The notes under the pieces: model-generated
The model's input: the letters and a program-made list of their open reading frames with translations, nothing else
Databases searched by the model: none
Told to the model about the DNA's origin: nothing
Shown here: positions 49,359 to 59,600 of the stretch, one piece after another
Position numbering within the stretch: the stretch's first letter is position 1
Layout: each line of letters starts with the position of its first letter
Origin: Methylomarinovum tepidoasis
GTDB taxonomy: Bacteria; Pseudomonadota; Gammaproteobacteria; Methylococcales; Methylothermaceae
DNA length: 64,000 nucleotides
Reading direction: 5' to 3'
NCBI RefSeq assembly: GCF_030294985.1
Contig: NZ_AP024718.1
Coordinates: 868,001-932,000, forward strand
Position numbers and translations under genes: made by a program

Positions 49359-50270
49359 ATGGAAAAACCCTACATCCTTCACATGCTCACCACGGAGAAG
49401 AATCTCAGCCCCTTCGACGTCAACATGGCCCAGGATGCCGGCTGGCAGGTGACCATGCCGTACCTGCAGGTGGAAGAAGGCGAGGTTCAGGGCCTGATCC
49501 AGGATGCGATCTTCTCCCGTGGACCCAAAGGCGTCAAGCGCACCGCCGCCTTCATCGGCGGGCGCGATCCCGAGGCGGCGATGAAGATGCTCGGGATCGC
49601 CCGCACCTCGATGGTGCCGCCTTTCGAGATTTCGGTCCTGGCCGATCCCTCCGGCGCTTTCACCACCGCCGCCGCCATGGTTGCCGCCGCCGAGCGTGAA
49701 CTTAAGGACAAGTTCGACACCACCCTGAGCGGCCGCAAGGTGTTGATTCTCGCCGGCACCGGTCCCGTGGGCCAGATCGCCGCGGTCCTGTGCGCCAAGG
49801 CCGGCTGCGACGTGAGCATTCTCGGCCGCCAGCAGGAAAAGTCCGAGCGCATCGCGAAACTGTGCAACGAGTTCTTCGGTCAGAGCCAGACCCGCATCAA
49901 GGGGCTGGGCAACGACAAACTGCCGGAGCTGCTGCCGGAGGCCGAGGTCATCTTCGCCACCGGAGCGGCCGGCATTCAGCTGCTGACCGCCGAGCAGGTC
50001 GCGGCCGCCACGAAGCTGATGGTCGCCGCCGACGTCAATGCGGTGCCGCCGCCGGGAATCGCCGGCATCGATCCGCAGGCCGACGGCGCGCCGATCGAGG
50101 ATTCCCCTTCGGGGGCGGTAGGCATCGGGGCGCTTGCCATCGGCAACGTCAAATACCAGACCCACGCCCGTCTGCTCGGGCAGATGCGTGAAACCGAAAA
50201 GCCGGTCTATCTCGCCTTCGACGAGGCCTTCGCCACGGCCCGGGAAATCGTGCAAGCCGAACGAGGATAA
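49359..50270 (+). CDS. mtdB: NAD(P)-dependent methylene-H4MPT dehydrogenase, paralog 1
   Basis: A 303-residue MtdB-type enzyme oxidising methylene- to methenyl-tetrahydromethanopterin in formaldehyde oxidation. The N-terminal substrate domain has LSPFDVNMAQDAGW, AIFSRGP and VPPFEISVLADPSGAFTTAAAMVA; the Rossmann loop is LAGTGPVGQIAA; the C-terminal VNAVPPPGIAGIDP and GIGALAIGNVKYQT match known MtdB closely. Followed five bases later by a second paralog. Confidence 0.92.
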   Translation: MEKPYILHMLTTEKNLSPFDVNMAQDAGWQVTMPYLQVEEGEVQGLIQDAIFSRGPKGVKRTAAFIGGRDPEAAMKMLGIARTSMVPPFEISVLADPSGAFTTAAAMVAAAERELKDKFDTTLSGRKVLILAGTGPVGQIAAVLCAKAGCDVSILGRQQEKSERIAKLCNEFFGQSQTRIKGLGNDKLPELLPEAEVIFATGAAGIQLLTAEQVAAATKLMVAADVNAVPPPGIAGIDPQADGAPIEDSPSGAVGIGALAIGNVKYQTHARLLGQMRETEKPVYLAFDEAFATAREIVQAERG

Positions 50271-50275
50271 TTCCG

Positions 50276-51181
50276 ATGACCACGCGCACCGTACTCCACA
50301 TGCTCAGCCCCCGGCCCCAGGTGAGCCCGTTCGACATCAACATGGCGGTCGATGCCGGTTTCGACATGATCTTCCCCCACGCCAGCGTCGAACCGGACCA
50401 GGTTTACGGGCTGACCCAGGACATCATCTTTTCCCGCGGACCTTCCGGGGTGAAACGGACCGCCATCTTCATCGGCGGCCGCGACATCGGCCTCGCCCTC
50501 GACATGATGGAAACCGCCAAAAAGGCGATGGTGCCGCCCTTCGAGGTCTCCGTCCTGGCCGATCCGTCCGGGGCTTTCACCACCGCCACGGCGCTGGTGG
50601 CGGCGGTGGAAAAGCAGCTCAAGGAAAAGCACGGGCTGGAAATGCAAGGCTGCCGCGCCATCGTCTTCGGCGGCACCGGGCCGGTGGGGATTTCCACCGG
50701 CGTCATCGCCGCCCTGGCGGGGGCCGACGTCACCATCGTCGATCACCTGAGCCTGGATACGGCGATGCAGATCGCCTCGGAATACAGCCGCCGCTGCGGC
50801 TGCAACATCAAGGGCACCTTCGCCAGCTCCGGGGCCAGCAAAGCCTGGCTGGTGGCGCGGGCGGACATCATCTTCAACACCACCAAGGCCGGAATCCAGG
50901 TTCTCGACGAGGAGATCCTCGAAGACGCCCGCCGCCTCAAGGTGGTCGGCGACGTCAACGCGGTGCCGCCGGCAGGGATCGCCGGCGTCAAACCCCGCGA
51001 CATGGGGACGCCGCTGAGCACCGCCCCCAACAGTCCCGGCGCGGTGGCGGTGGGGCCGCTGGCGGTCGGCAACCTCAAGTACAAGATTCAGAACGCCATG
51101 CTGCGCGACCTGCTGCAGACCGAGAAACCGGTCTACTTCGACTTTCACGAGGCATTCAACCGCGCCCGCAAGTGGGTGTGA
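50276..51181 (+). CDS. NAD(P)-dependent methylene-H4MPT dehydrogenase, paralog 2
   Basis: A 301-residue homologue of the preceding protein (about half identical by eye): VSPFDINMAVDAGFD, IIFSRGPSGVKRT, LADPSGAFTTATALVAAVE; Rossmann loop FGGTGPVGISTG; VNAVPPAGIAGV near the end. The C-terminal VGPLAVGNLKYKIQ departs from the MtdB consensus, so cofactor or substrate preference may differ. Tandem duplication, same operon. Confidence 0.88.
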   Translation: MTTRTVLHMLSPRPQVSPFDINMAVDAGFDMIFPHASVEPDQVYGLTQDIIFSRGPSGVKRTAIFIGGRDIGLALDMMETAKKAMVPPFEVSVLADPSGAFTTATALVAAVEKQLKEKHGLEMQGCRAIVFGGTGPVGISTGVIAALAGADVTIVDHLSLDTAMQIASEYSRRCGCNIKGTFASSGASKAWLVARADIIFNTTKAGIQVLDEEILEDARRLKVVGDVNAVPPAGIAGVKPRDMGTPLSTAPNSPGAVAVGPLAVGNLKYKIQNAMLRDLLQTEKPVYFDFHEAFNRARKWV

Positions 51182-51186
51182 ACCCG

Positions 51187-51840
51187 CTACACCAGCAGTA
51201 CCGGGCAGCGCGCCACCTGCGGTAACCGCGCGGCCCGGGGTTGACTGCGGGGGCAGACGACGGCGCTGCATTCCCGGCCGGCGAGGAAGTCGGCCAGCTG
51301 TTCGGGAGGAACCGGCACCACCGCTTCCGGCAGTTCGGGATGCTGCTGGAGCGGGGCGACGACCCTCAGCGGACAGCCTTCGGCGGCGGCCAGTTCCCGG
51401 GCCAGCCGCAAAGCCCGTTTCCCCGCCTCGCTGCCGTCGTACCAGACCCAGACCGGCGGCTGGGTCTGGGCGGTGGATGATGCCGGGGTGGCGAGCACCA
51501 GCAGGTCGCTGTCCCGGCTCCAGGCCAGGGCGGTCTCCGGATAGCGGCCGGTTTCGATCCGCAGCCGTCCCGGCTGGGCGTGGCGGGACAGCCAGCGTTC
51601 GATTTCCCGACGGCGCTGTTGCCACCAGTGCCGCAGCCTTTGGGCGTCGAAAGGTTGCAGGTTGGCCGACAGGCGGTCGATTTCCCGCACCCAGGGCAAT
51701 TCGGCGGCCCGCTGCAGGTCCACGCTTTCGATGAGGAGCACCGTCAGCTCGCGGCGCTGGATCAGCGCCAGGCGGGCGCCGATCTCCAAAGCCCGGTACT
51801 GACGGCAGCTCAGGTCGATGGCGACGATGATCCGGCTCAT
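51187..51840 (-). CDS. universal stress (UspA-like) protein
   Basis: A 217-residue protein starting MSRIIVAIDLSCRQYRALEIGARLA; two USP-like lobes, the second around VWVWYDGSEAGKRALRLARELAA. The ATP-binding GxxG(x)9G(S/T) motif is not clear. Its start overlaps the Lon-like gene's stop by four bases. Confidence 0.75.
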   Translation of the reverse strand: MSRIIVAIDLSCRQYRALEIGARLALIQRRELTVLLIESVDLQRAAELPWVREIDRLSANLQPFDAQRLRHWWQQRRREIERWLSRHAQPGRLRIETGRYPETALAWSRDSDLLVLATPASSTAQTQPPVWVWYDGSEAGKRALRLARELAAAEGCPLRVVAPLQQHPELPEAVVPVPPEQLADFLAGRECSAVVCPRSQPRAARLPQVARCPVLLV

Positions 51841-54263
51841 GCCTCTTTGCCCCCGCGATTGTCCTGATCCTTGCTCTTGGCGAAGCGGCGCCGCAGTTCG
51901 GCGAATTCCTGGAGCTGCCGCTCCACCCGGCCGTTGACCGTCTCGGGTGGGAAGCGGCCGTCGGGACCGCGTTCCCCGGCGGGTACGCCGAGCAGCAGCT
52001 CCAGGGCCTGATCCACGGTGGCGACGGCGTGGATGCGGAATTTGCCGTCACGGGCCGCTGTCACCACGTCCTGGCGCAGCATCAGGTTCTGGACGTTGGC
52101 CTGGGGGATGACGACCCCCTGGGTGCCGGTCAGCCCCTTGCGACGGCAGACGTCGAAAAAGCCTTCGATCTTCTCGTTGACTCCGCCGATGGGCTGGACC
52201 TTGCCATGCTGGCTGACCGAGCCGGTCACCGCCAGATCCTGGCGCAGCGGCAGATCGGCCAACACCGACAACAGCGCGCACAGTTCTGCCAGCGAGGCGC
52301 TGTCGCCCTCCACCGGTCCGTAGGACTGTTCGAACACCAGGCTGGCGGCCACGGACAGGGGTTGGATCCGGGCGTAGCGGGCGGCCATGAAGTTGGCCAG
52401 GATCATCACCCCTTTGGAATGGATCGCGCCACCCAGCTCGGTTTCGCGCTCGATGTCGATGACTTTGCCGTCGCCGAGACGGGCGGTGGCGGTGATCCGC
52501 GACGGGCGGCCGAAGCTGAAGTCCCCGAGAGAAATCACCGACAGGCCGTTGATCTGGCCCACCTGGCTGCCTTCGGTGTCGATCAGCAGCACGTCGCGCT
52601 CGATCAGTTCCTGGATGCGCTCGCGCAAGCGGCTGTTGCGGTCGATGCGGGCGTCGATGGCCGCCTCCACGTCGGCTTGGGTGATGTGCCCGCGGCCGGC
52701 CTGGCGGGCGCGGAAGTCGGCTTCCTTGAGCAGATCGGTGACGCCGCGCAGATGGACGCTGACCTTGTGGGCGTCTCCCACCTCGCGCGCTCCCTGCTCC
52801 ACCATGCGGATGACCGCGTCGCGCGCCAGCGGCAGCAGTTTCTCCTTGCGTGCCAGGGTGGCGAGCACGCGGGCATAGAGCCGGTGGGTTTCCGGGCTGC
52901 GGGGCAGATCCTCCTCGAAATCGGCGGCGACCTTGAACAGGTCGCGGAATTCGGGGTCAAGGGCGTCGAGCAGGTAGTAGAGCAGGTGGTCGCCGAGCAG
53001 GATCACCCGCACGTTGAGCGGGATCGGCTCCGGCTCCAGAGGCACGGTGCTGATCAGGCTCAGGGTGCGTTCCAGCGATTCGATCCGGATCTCGCCGGCC
53101 TGAAGGGTGCGTTTGAGGGTGTCCCAGGCGTGGGGCTGAAGCAAGACCTTGCGGGCGTCGAGGATGAGGAAGCCGCCGTTGGCCCGGTGCAGGGCGCCGG
53201 GTTTGATCATGGAGAAGTCGGTCACCAGAGTGCCCATAAAGGCGCGGTAGTCGATACGGCCGATCAGGTTGGTATGGTTGGGGAGCGCTTCGTGGACCAC
53301 TGGAGCGCCGCGGGTTTCGCTGTGATCCACCAGCAGGTGGACCCGGTAGTGCTTGAGGCGTTCCTCGGCCCGGTTGATAAGAAAGGGTAGCGGGATGGGC
53401 GGGGCCGGCTGGGGCAGGAAGTCCTCCAGATGATCGACGATGTCCTGCTGGATCGCCTCCAGGTGGGTCAGCACGCCCTCGAACTCCCGGTACTTCTCCC
53501 GCAGGTCCTCGATCAGATGGCCGACGGCGTTCTGGGTGACCTGGCGGTTGAGCTGGCGCAGCTTCTCACGCATTTCCTTGCGCCAGGCGGGGAACTGGCG
53601 CACTACCTTTTGCAGTTCCTGCTGCAGTTCGGCGACCGTGGATTCGATCTGCTTCTGTACCTCCGGTGGCAGCTGATTGAAGACTTGCGGCGGCATCACC
53701 TGGCCTTCATGGGTCAGGGGGGCGAAGGCGAATCCGGTGGGGGTTTCCAGCAGGGCGATGCCCTTCTCCCGGGCCTTCTGACGCAGTTCCTCGATGGCCT
53801 TGGCTTCGCGCTCGCGGGCGGACTGCTCCAATTCCTCCACCCGGGCGCGGTATTCCTCACCCTCGAAGGCGGCCGGAATGGCGGTGCGCAGCTCGTCGAT
53901 CAGTTCCTGGATGTCCTGCTGCAACCGGCGGCCGTGCCCGGCGGGCAATCGCAGCCGTTTGGGTTTGAACGGGTCCTTGAAGTTGTGCAGGTAGCACCAG
54001 TCCGGAGGCGCCGGCCGCCGGGCGGCCCGCTGGTTCACCACGTCCGTGACCGCGGTCTGCTTGCCGACGCCGGTGGGACCGAGAACGAAGACGTTGAAGC
54101 CGGGATCGGCCATGTCCACGCCGAAATCCAGCGCCTCCATGGCGCGGTGCTGATCGAACACCAGGGGAACGTCGGGCAGTTCCTCGGTGGTGGAGAAGGG
54201 GAAGTCGGCCGGGTCGCAGGCACGGTAAAGCTGATCGGGTGAAAGCGGTTCGTGCGGATCCAT
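51837..54263 (-). CDS. Lon-like ATP-dependent protease
   Basis: An 808-residue Lon-related AAA+ protease (LonB/LonC-like, no Lon N-domain). Walker A GPTGVGKQT at about 60-68, a long coiled-coil insertion (about 110-260), the second ATPase half (ANGGFLILDARKVL) and a C-terminal S16 protease domain with nucleophile GDSASLAELCALL (about 654) and Lys in GGVNEKIEGFF (about 699). The catalytic Ser-Lys dyad is intact. Confidence 0.92.
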   Translation of the reverse strand: MDPHEPLSPDQLYRACDPADFPFSTTEELPDVPLVFDQHRAMEALDFGVDMADPGFNVFVLGPTGVGKQTAVTDVVNQRAARRPAPPDWCYLHNFKDPFKPKRLRLPAGHGRRLQQDIQELIDELRTAIPAAFEGEEYRARVEELEQSAREREAKAIEELRQKAREKGIALLETPTGFAFAPLTHEGQVMPPQVFNQLPPEVQKQIESTVAELQQELQKVVRQFPAWRKEMREKLRQLNRQVTQNAVGHLIEDLREKYREFEGVLTHLEAIQQDIVDHLEDFLPQPAPPIPLPFLINRAEERLKHYRVHLLVDHSETRGAPVVHEALPNHTNLIGRIDYRAFMGTLVTDFSMIKPGALHRANGGFLILDARKVLLQPHAWDTLKRTLQAGEIRIESLERTLSLISTVPLEPEPIPLNVRVILLGDHLLYYLLDALDPEFRDLFKVAADFEEDLPRSPETHRLYARVLATLARKEKLLPLARDAVIRMVEQGAREVGDAHKVSVHLRGVTDLLKEADFRARQAGRGHITQADVEAAIDARIDRNSRLRERIQELIERDVLLIDTEGSQVGQINGLSVISLGDFSFGRPSRITATARLGDGKVIDIERETELGGAIHSKGVMILANFMAARYARIQPLSVAASLVFEQSYGPVEGDSASLAELCALLSVLADLPLRQDLAVTGSVSQHGKVQPIGGVNEKIEGFFDVCRRKGLTGTQGVVIPQANVQNLMLRQDVVTAARDGKFRIHAVATVDQALELLLGVPAGERGPDGRFPPETVNGRVERQLQEFAELRRRFAKSKDQDNRGGKEA

Positions 54264-54359
54264 GGGCGCTCCTCCGTAATGTTTTCCCTGGCATTGTAGG
54301 TTTGCGCCGCCGGTCGGGCAAACGCTATGCTGAGGTTCGGGCATTTTCCGGGAGACGCC

Positions 54360-55637
54360 ATGGAAGACTATCTGATCCTGTTCCGCAATCTGCTGATCGC
54401 CCTGGCGCTGGGGTTTCTCATCGGCCTGGAGCGGGGCTGGTCCAAGCGCGAACTGGAGCCGGGGCGGCGCATCGCCGGCATCCGCACCTTCGGTCTCATC
54501 GCCCTGCTCGGCGCCCTGACGATGCTGCTGGCGCACGAGTCCAGCCTGTGGGTGATCACCCTGGCTTTTGCCGGTCTGGGGGTGCTGATCGCCGCGGTCA
54601 CCCACGTGGAGGCCCAGAAGACCGGGGAATATGGGATCACCACCGAGGTGGCGGTCTTCATCGCTTTCGTCCTGGGGGCGCTGACGATGACGCCGCACAT
54701 CAAACTGGCCGCCGCCGCTGCGGTCATCGCCACCATCGTTCTCGGCACCAAGCCGGTGCTGCATGCCTGGATCCGGCGGCTGTCGCCGGAGGAGCTGCAG
54801 GCGGTCCTCAAGCTGCTGCTGATCTCGGTGGTGCTGCTGCCGATTCTGCCGAACCGGACCTTCGATCCCTGGAACGCCCTCAACCCCTACGAGATCTGGT
54901 GGATGGTGGTGCTGATCTCGGCGATCTCCTTTCTGGGCTATTTCGCCATCAAGATCGCCGGTCCCGGCCGGGGCGTCCTGCTGACCGGCCTGCTGGGCGG
55001 GCTGGTTTCCTCCACCGCCGTGACCTTGAACCTGTCGCGACTGGCCCGCCTGCAGCCGGGAAGCGAGCGCTTGCTGGCGGGCGGCATCGTCATCGCCTCC
55101 ACCACCATGTTCGTGCGCATCCTGGTCATCACCCTGCTGCTGCGGCCCCCGTTGACGCAGCTTCTGGCCGCGCCGCTGCTGGCCATGGCCGTGGCCGGTT
55201 ATCTGGCATCCTGGCAATTGGTGCACCGGCGGGCAGGGCAGGCAGGGGTCTCCGGTGCCCAGATCGGGCTGCACAATCCCTTCGAGCTGGACACCGCCTT
55301 GGGATTCGGCCTCTTTCTCGCCTTCATCCTGTGGTTGACCCAGGTGCTGCGCCAGTGGATCGGTGCGGCCGGGGTCTATCTGACAGCGGCGCTGTCGGGG
55401 TTGACCGACGTGGACGCCATCACCCTGTCGCTGACACGGCTGGCGGAGGATCCGGCGCTGCTGGCGGTGGCGGTGCGGGGGATCCTGCTGGCGGCGGTGG
55501 TCAACACCCTGGTGAAAGGCGGCATGGCGGCGGTCATCGGCGGCTGGCGGCTCGGAACGGCCGTCGGCGGCGTGTTCCTGGGGCAGATCGCCGTCGGCAT
55601 CGGGATATTGCTGTGGCAGGAATGGGCTTACAATTGA
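54360..55637 (+). CDS. MgtC/SapB-DUF4010 family membrane protein
   Basis: A 425-residue polytopic membrane protein. The N-terminal MgtC-like domain (ALALGFLIGLERGWSKRE, RIAGIRTFGLIALLGALTMLL) is followed by DUF4010 (GLLGGLVSSTAVTLNLSRLA, ALSGLTDVDAITLSLTRLA). Transport or regulation of ions is presumed. Divergent from the Lon-like gene. Confidence 0.9.
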   Translation: MEDYLILFRNLLIALALGFLIGLERGWSKRELEPGRRIAGIRTFGLIALLGALTMLLAHESSLWVITLAFAGLGVLIAAVTHVEAQKTGEYGITTEVAVFIAFVLGALTMTPHIKLAAAAAVIATIVLGTKPVLHAWIRRLSPEELQAVLKLLLISVVLLPILPNRTFDPWNALNPYEIWWMVVLISAISFLGYFAIKIAGPGRGVLLTGLLGGLVSSTAVTLNLSRLARLQPGSERLLAGGIVIASTTMFVRILVITLLLRPPLTQLLAAPLLAMAVAGYLASWQLVHRRAGQAGVSGAQIGLHNPFELDTALGFGLFLAFILWLTQVLRQWIGAAGVYLTAALSGLTDVDAITLSLTRLAEDPALLAVAVRGILLAAVVNTLVKGGMAAVIGGWRLGTAVGGVFLGQIAVGIGILLWQEWAYN

Positions 55638-55666
55638 CCGCAGGCCATTTTTTGAGGAGATGCGCC

Positions 55667-56251
55667 ATGAGCTTGCCCAAACGCGACAATGTCCGCCATA
55701 CCTACGGGGAATACCGCCGCTGGCGGGACGATGTCCGCTACGAGCTGATCGACGGCGTGGCCTACGCCATGGCCCCGGCGCCTTCCCGGATTCATCAGGA
55801 AGTGCTCGGCGAGCTGTTCCGCCAGGTGGCCAACGCCCTGGTGGGCCATCCCTGCCGGGCGTTCATCGCCCCCTTCGACGTGCGTCTGCCGAAGGGGAAC
55901 GAGGCCGACGACGAGATCGACACCGTGGTGCAGCCGGATCTGTCGGTGGTCTGCGATCCCGGCAAGCTGGACGCGCGCGGCTGCCGCGGGGCGCCGGACT
56001 GGATCGTGGAGGTGCTGTCACCGGCCACCGCCGGCCACGATCACATCCTAAAACGCGTCGTTTACGAACGCGCCGGGGTGCGGGAATACTGGCTGGTGCA
56101 TCCGGTGGACCGGATCGTGACCATCTACCGCCTGGAAGACGGGCGCTATGGCGTTCCCGAGGTGCGCGAGCTGCAGGGCCGGCAGCAGGTCGCAGCGGTC
56201 GAGGGGGTGGAAATCGACTGGGAATCGTTTGCGGCGTTTTCGGGCGATTGA
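55667..56251 (+). CDS. Uma2 family (DUF820) endonuclease-fold protein
   Basis: A 194-residue PD-(D/E)xK-fold protein: YGEYRRWRDDVRYELIDGVAYAM, VQPDLSVVCDPGKLD and PDWIVEVLSPATAGHD then VREYWLVHP. The catalytic D..ExL triad is visible (PDLSV, VEVLS). The family is abundant in cyanobacteria; the biological role is unclear. GAGGAGA ribosome site. Confidence 0.92.
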   Translation: MSLPKRDNVRHTYGEYRRWRDDVRYELIDGVAYAMAPAPSRIHQEVLGELFRQVANALVGHPCRAFIAPFDVRLPKGNEADDEIDTVVQPDLSVVCDPGKLDARGCRGAPDWIVEVLSPATAGHDHILKRVVYERAGVREYWLVHPVDRIVTIYRLEDGRYGVPEVRELQGRQQVAAVEGVEIDWESFAAFSGD

Positions 56252-56264
56252 AACCCTGAATGGA

Positions 56265-56696
56265 TCACCAACAGTCAGCGACCGTGACACCACTGGCGGC
56301 ATCCTGAATGCCCTTCTGACCAATGTGGTCGAAAGTGAGCTTGCCGCATTTGTCGTTGGCCTGGTCGTTCTGGGGGGCGGCCTGCAGGGTGAAAGCGGTG
56401 GCGGTAAGGGTAGTGGCAGAGAGGGTGTAATAGCCCTCGTCAGTGCCGGTGTAGGCAGTGGCGAGCTTGGTATTGTCACTGTCGTCCACCGCCGGGCAAC
56501 TGGTGTCGTTGTAGGCGTTGTACTCGGTGTAACAGCGCTCCAACACCTGGGCGGTTTTCAGCAGCGCTGCGATCGCGTCGGATCTTCGGCTCTTGCGCAC
56601 CTGCTCAAGATAGCTGGGGTAGGCGATCGCCGCCAGGATGGCGGCAATCGCGACGGCGATCATCAGTTCGATGAGGGTGAAGCCTTTGGTTTTCAT
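56265..56696 (-). CDS. pilE: type IV pilin-like protein PilE
   Basis: A 143-residue pilin with a prepilin cleavage site (KTKG-FTLIELMIAVAIAAILAAI), basic S-R-R segment (VRKSRRSDAIAAL) and four Cys, including a C-terminal disulfide pair candidate. Last gene of the fimT-pilV-pilW-pilX-pilY1-pilE operon. ATG 56,696 precedes the leader directly. Confidence 0.92.
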   Translation of the reverse strand: MKTKGFTLIELMIAVAIAAILAAIAYPSYLEQVRKSRRSDAIAALLKTAQVLERCYTEYNAYNDTSCPAVDDSDNTKLATAYTGTDEGYYTLSATTLTATAFTLQAAPQNDQANDKCGKLTFDHIGQKGIQDAASGVTVADCW

Positions 56697-56698
56697 GG

Positions 56699-59600
56699 TC
56701 ACTCCGTAATGATTTGTCGCCAGGACAGACGGCCAGTTTTTGCAGAACCTGCCTTCTCCGTCAATGGTTGAACATTGCCCGAAGAACCACTGATATATTT
56801 CTTTTCTTTGTTGTCGTCCATTGAGACAATCCCAGGAGAGGAAGGAATCCCCACTGTGGATTGAATTCCAGATACAGGAACAGCATCATCGGCATCCACA
56901 GTACCATCCCCGTTGACATCCCATATCGCCTGAACAAGATCATCGTTGCCAAAGCCGCCGTTGCCATTGAGGTCAAAGGGCGAAGAGGGTAGGCGCGTAC
57001 CCTGCACCGCATCCAGTTCCATGATCCACCCGCTGCCTCCGGCGCTACAGGGATCCTCCGAAGGCACCAATGTGGTGAAAATCACCCGGTTGCCGCGCAG
57101 GATCGGCTCGGTGACGACCCGTTCTCCTTGGTTGTCGGTGTTGCCGCCCTGGGTATTGATCAGATCGAGGTACCAGCCCAGTTGGGTGTTCCAGTCGATC
57201 TCCCCACCGCCATCAGCAGCATCATCGTTGATCCCGCTAGTCAGGCGAAGATTTAAGCCGAAATCGCTGACCTCAGCCAGGATTTTCCTCGGTTGCAGGT
57301 CATTGCGGTCGAAACTGGTCAAACTGCTTTCATCCTTATCCCAGATGGCATAGAGACTCTGGGTCAATTGGGCGAGCGAAGAATTGTCGCCGTTTTCAAA
57401 ATACTTTCCGGTACCAAAAAACACCAGGTAGCCACTGCCACTGGGATGTCTGGCCACCCGGGGTCTTGCGGTGATCGGCTGGCGGTTGGAGTCCGTGCAG
57501 GGAGCTGTACTGCAGGCGGTAAACAATGGCTGGGCCTGACTCCCGCTCTTGTAGGCGACATCCCATTGGCCAGGATCAGAATCGGTCAGATCGAACTTCC
57601 AAAGATTGCCGTAGAGATCGCCGCCGTAGACGTAATCGGCGACAGCATCGCCGTCGACATCTACGGGAGCGACCGTGGCCAGACCGTTGGGTTTGCCGCC
57701 GCTGGCCGAATCGCTCGTCCCGACTCCGGTGTCGATCTTTCTGATCAGGGCGCCATCCGACAACCGGACCACGTAGAGCACGGCATTGCCGCTGGTGGAG
57801 GCATGGCTGTCCGCCTCAGTATTATCATATCCGTTGCCGAAAACAGCGGCCCAGTCGCCATTGTACAGGCGGACGACGTTGGGACGGCTGAAGGTGTAGC
57901 CCAAATCAGTATCGTTATTATCGGTGAATTCCCAGAGCACGTGGGTAGCGCCGTTGCTTTCGGTATCCCATGCCGCGGGATCCGTGACATCGAGGGCGTA
58001 AATGCCCTGTCCCCCACCCCGCAATCCGGCAACCAGAACGGTGTGCCAGGCGCTTCCATAGAAGGCATCGACCACCGTGGGGGGAGCGTCCACCGTGTAT
58101 TGGTGAACATAATTCGGATCGGTGAGCGCTTGGAGACGGTTGTACACCACCTTGGGAACGTAGGCGAACTTTTCCTCTCCCGTGGCGGCGTCGAAGGCGT
58201 GCAGCATGCCGTCGTTGGCGCCGACGTAGATCATGGGATTGCGGCTCGCGTGGCTCGTCCTGAAACTGGAATACGGATAGGCCGTGCCCTCCATGTCATC
58301 GGGATAAGGGAAGGAAGGTGGTCCCACGTAGACCGGGGCCGAGTGGACGATGTCTCCCAACAGACCGCTGCGATTGCGGAAAGTGCCGCCATTCTTGCTC
58401 TCCTGGCTCTGGTCCCCGCGCAGGTAATCCAGGACCGGACTGGTGGAATTGCTGGCATTGCTCGGATCCAGCAGGTTCTTTTGGTCGATACTGAGATTGC
58501 TCCACCGGAAAGGGGTGCCTGAGATTCCATTATAGGAGACGATTACCCGAGTCGAGGGAATCGAGGCTTGCCAGCCGTTGGCGTCTGGGATCATCAGGCC
58601 GTTGGCATCGGTGGTATAAGCCAGGGAACCATCCGCCTCGATCTTGAACGCCAGCAGATTCCCGGACCAGTCACTGCTGTCAAAGCGGGCCAAGTACAGT
58701 TTGCTGTTGCTTTGCAGGCTGGTGGAGTTGACAGCCACGGCGGCGGCGGAACCGCCCACGACCTTGCTGAACACGCTTTGCAGGGCCTGGGCCAAGGCTA
58801 GGCCGTCCTCGGCGGCATAGGCGGTCCCTCCGGCATTGTCCGCCGTGTCCTGCAGGATGGGACGGATGGTACCGCCGGCGAATCCGACGGTGTCGATCCG
58901 AAGGTATTGATCGCCGCTGATGTCGGAACGAAGATCCCTTGAAGGGTTCCCGGCCTTGCCCGTGGCGGCGTCGATGCAGGATCCCTGGGATGTGTTGCAA
59001 TAGGCCCAATAAGCCACGTCGTCCAGGTTGTTGTGCCCCCAGGCGTCCAGATCCATACTGGCACAGTCCTTGTCTTTGTTGGAACTGCTCGTACAGTTGG
59101 ATGCTGTCTTGCCATCGCCGTCGTAATCCACCAGTGCGGCAGGAATATCCGCATCCTTGTAGGGAAAACCGTCCGTGAAGATCAGGACGTTGGCGCTGGT
59201 GCACTCCATGATCTTTCCGTGAACCGGATGGTAATAGGGATCCCGTTCAGGATGGGAAGTGTCCGCCAGGTCGAAATCTTCGAATCCGGAGACCACAGCC
59301 GGATAATAGGGGGCGTCCTGCTCGAAGTATTGGATGACTTCCCAGAGGTTTTCTGCAATCGGTGTGGTGCCCCAGACCAGGGGATAGTGCTCGATGGCGT
59401 CTACGATTTGCTCTATGGGAGTGCCGATATAACCGCTCAGTTCCCGGTAGCCCTGTTGGTCGGCTGGCAGGGCCGGGTCGGTGGGCTTTTTAACGAATGG
59501 ATTCTTGGGGATCTTGAACTTCAAAGTTCCGCCCTGAATCTTGTTGCCGTTGTAGATGTCGCTGCGGTTGGGATCGTAGCGGTAGAACGAAACCCCAAGT

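Noticed and set aside
51837-55274. Long upstream extension of the Lon-like protein to 1,145 residues
   Set aside because: The extra N-terminus is the Gln/Asp/Gly-rich antisense of the MgtC-family gene; the true start is the ATG at 54,263.
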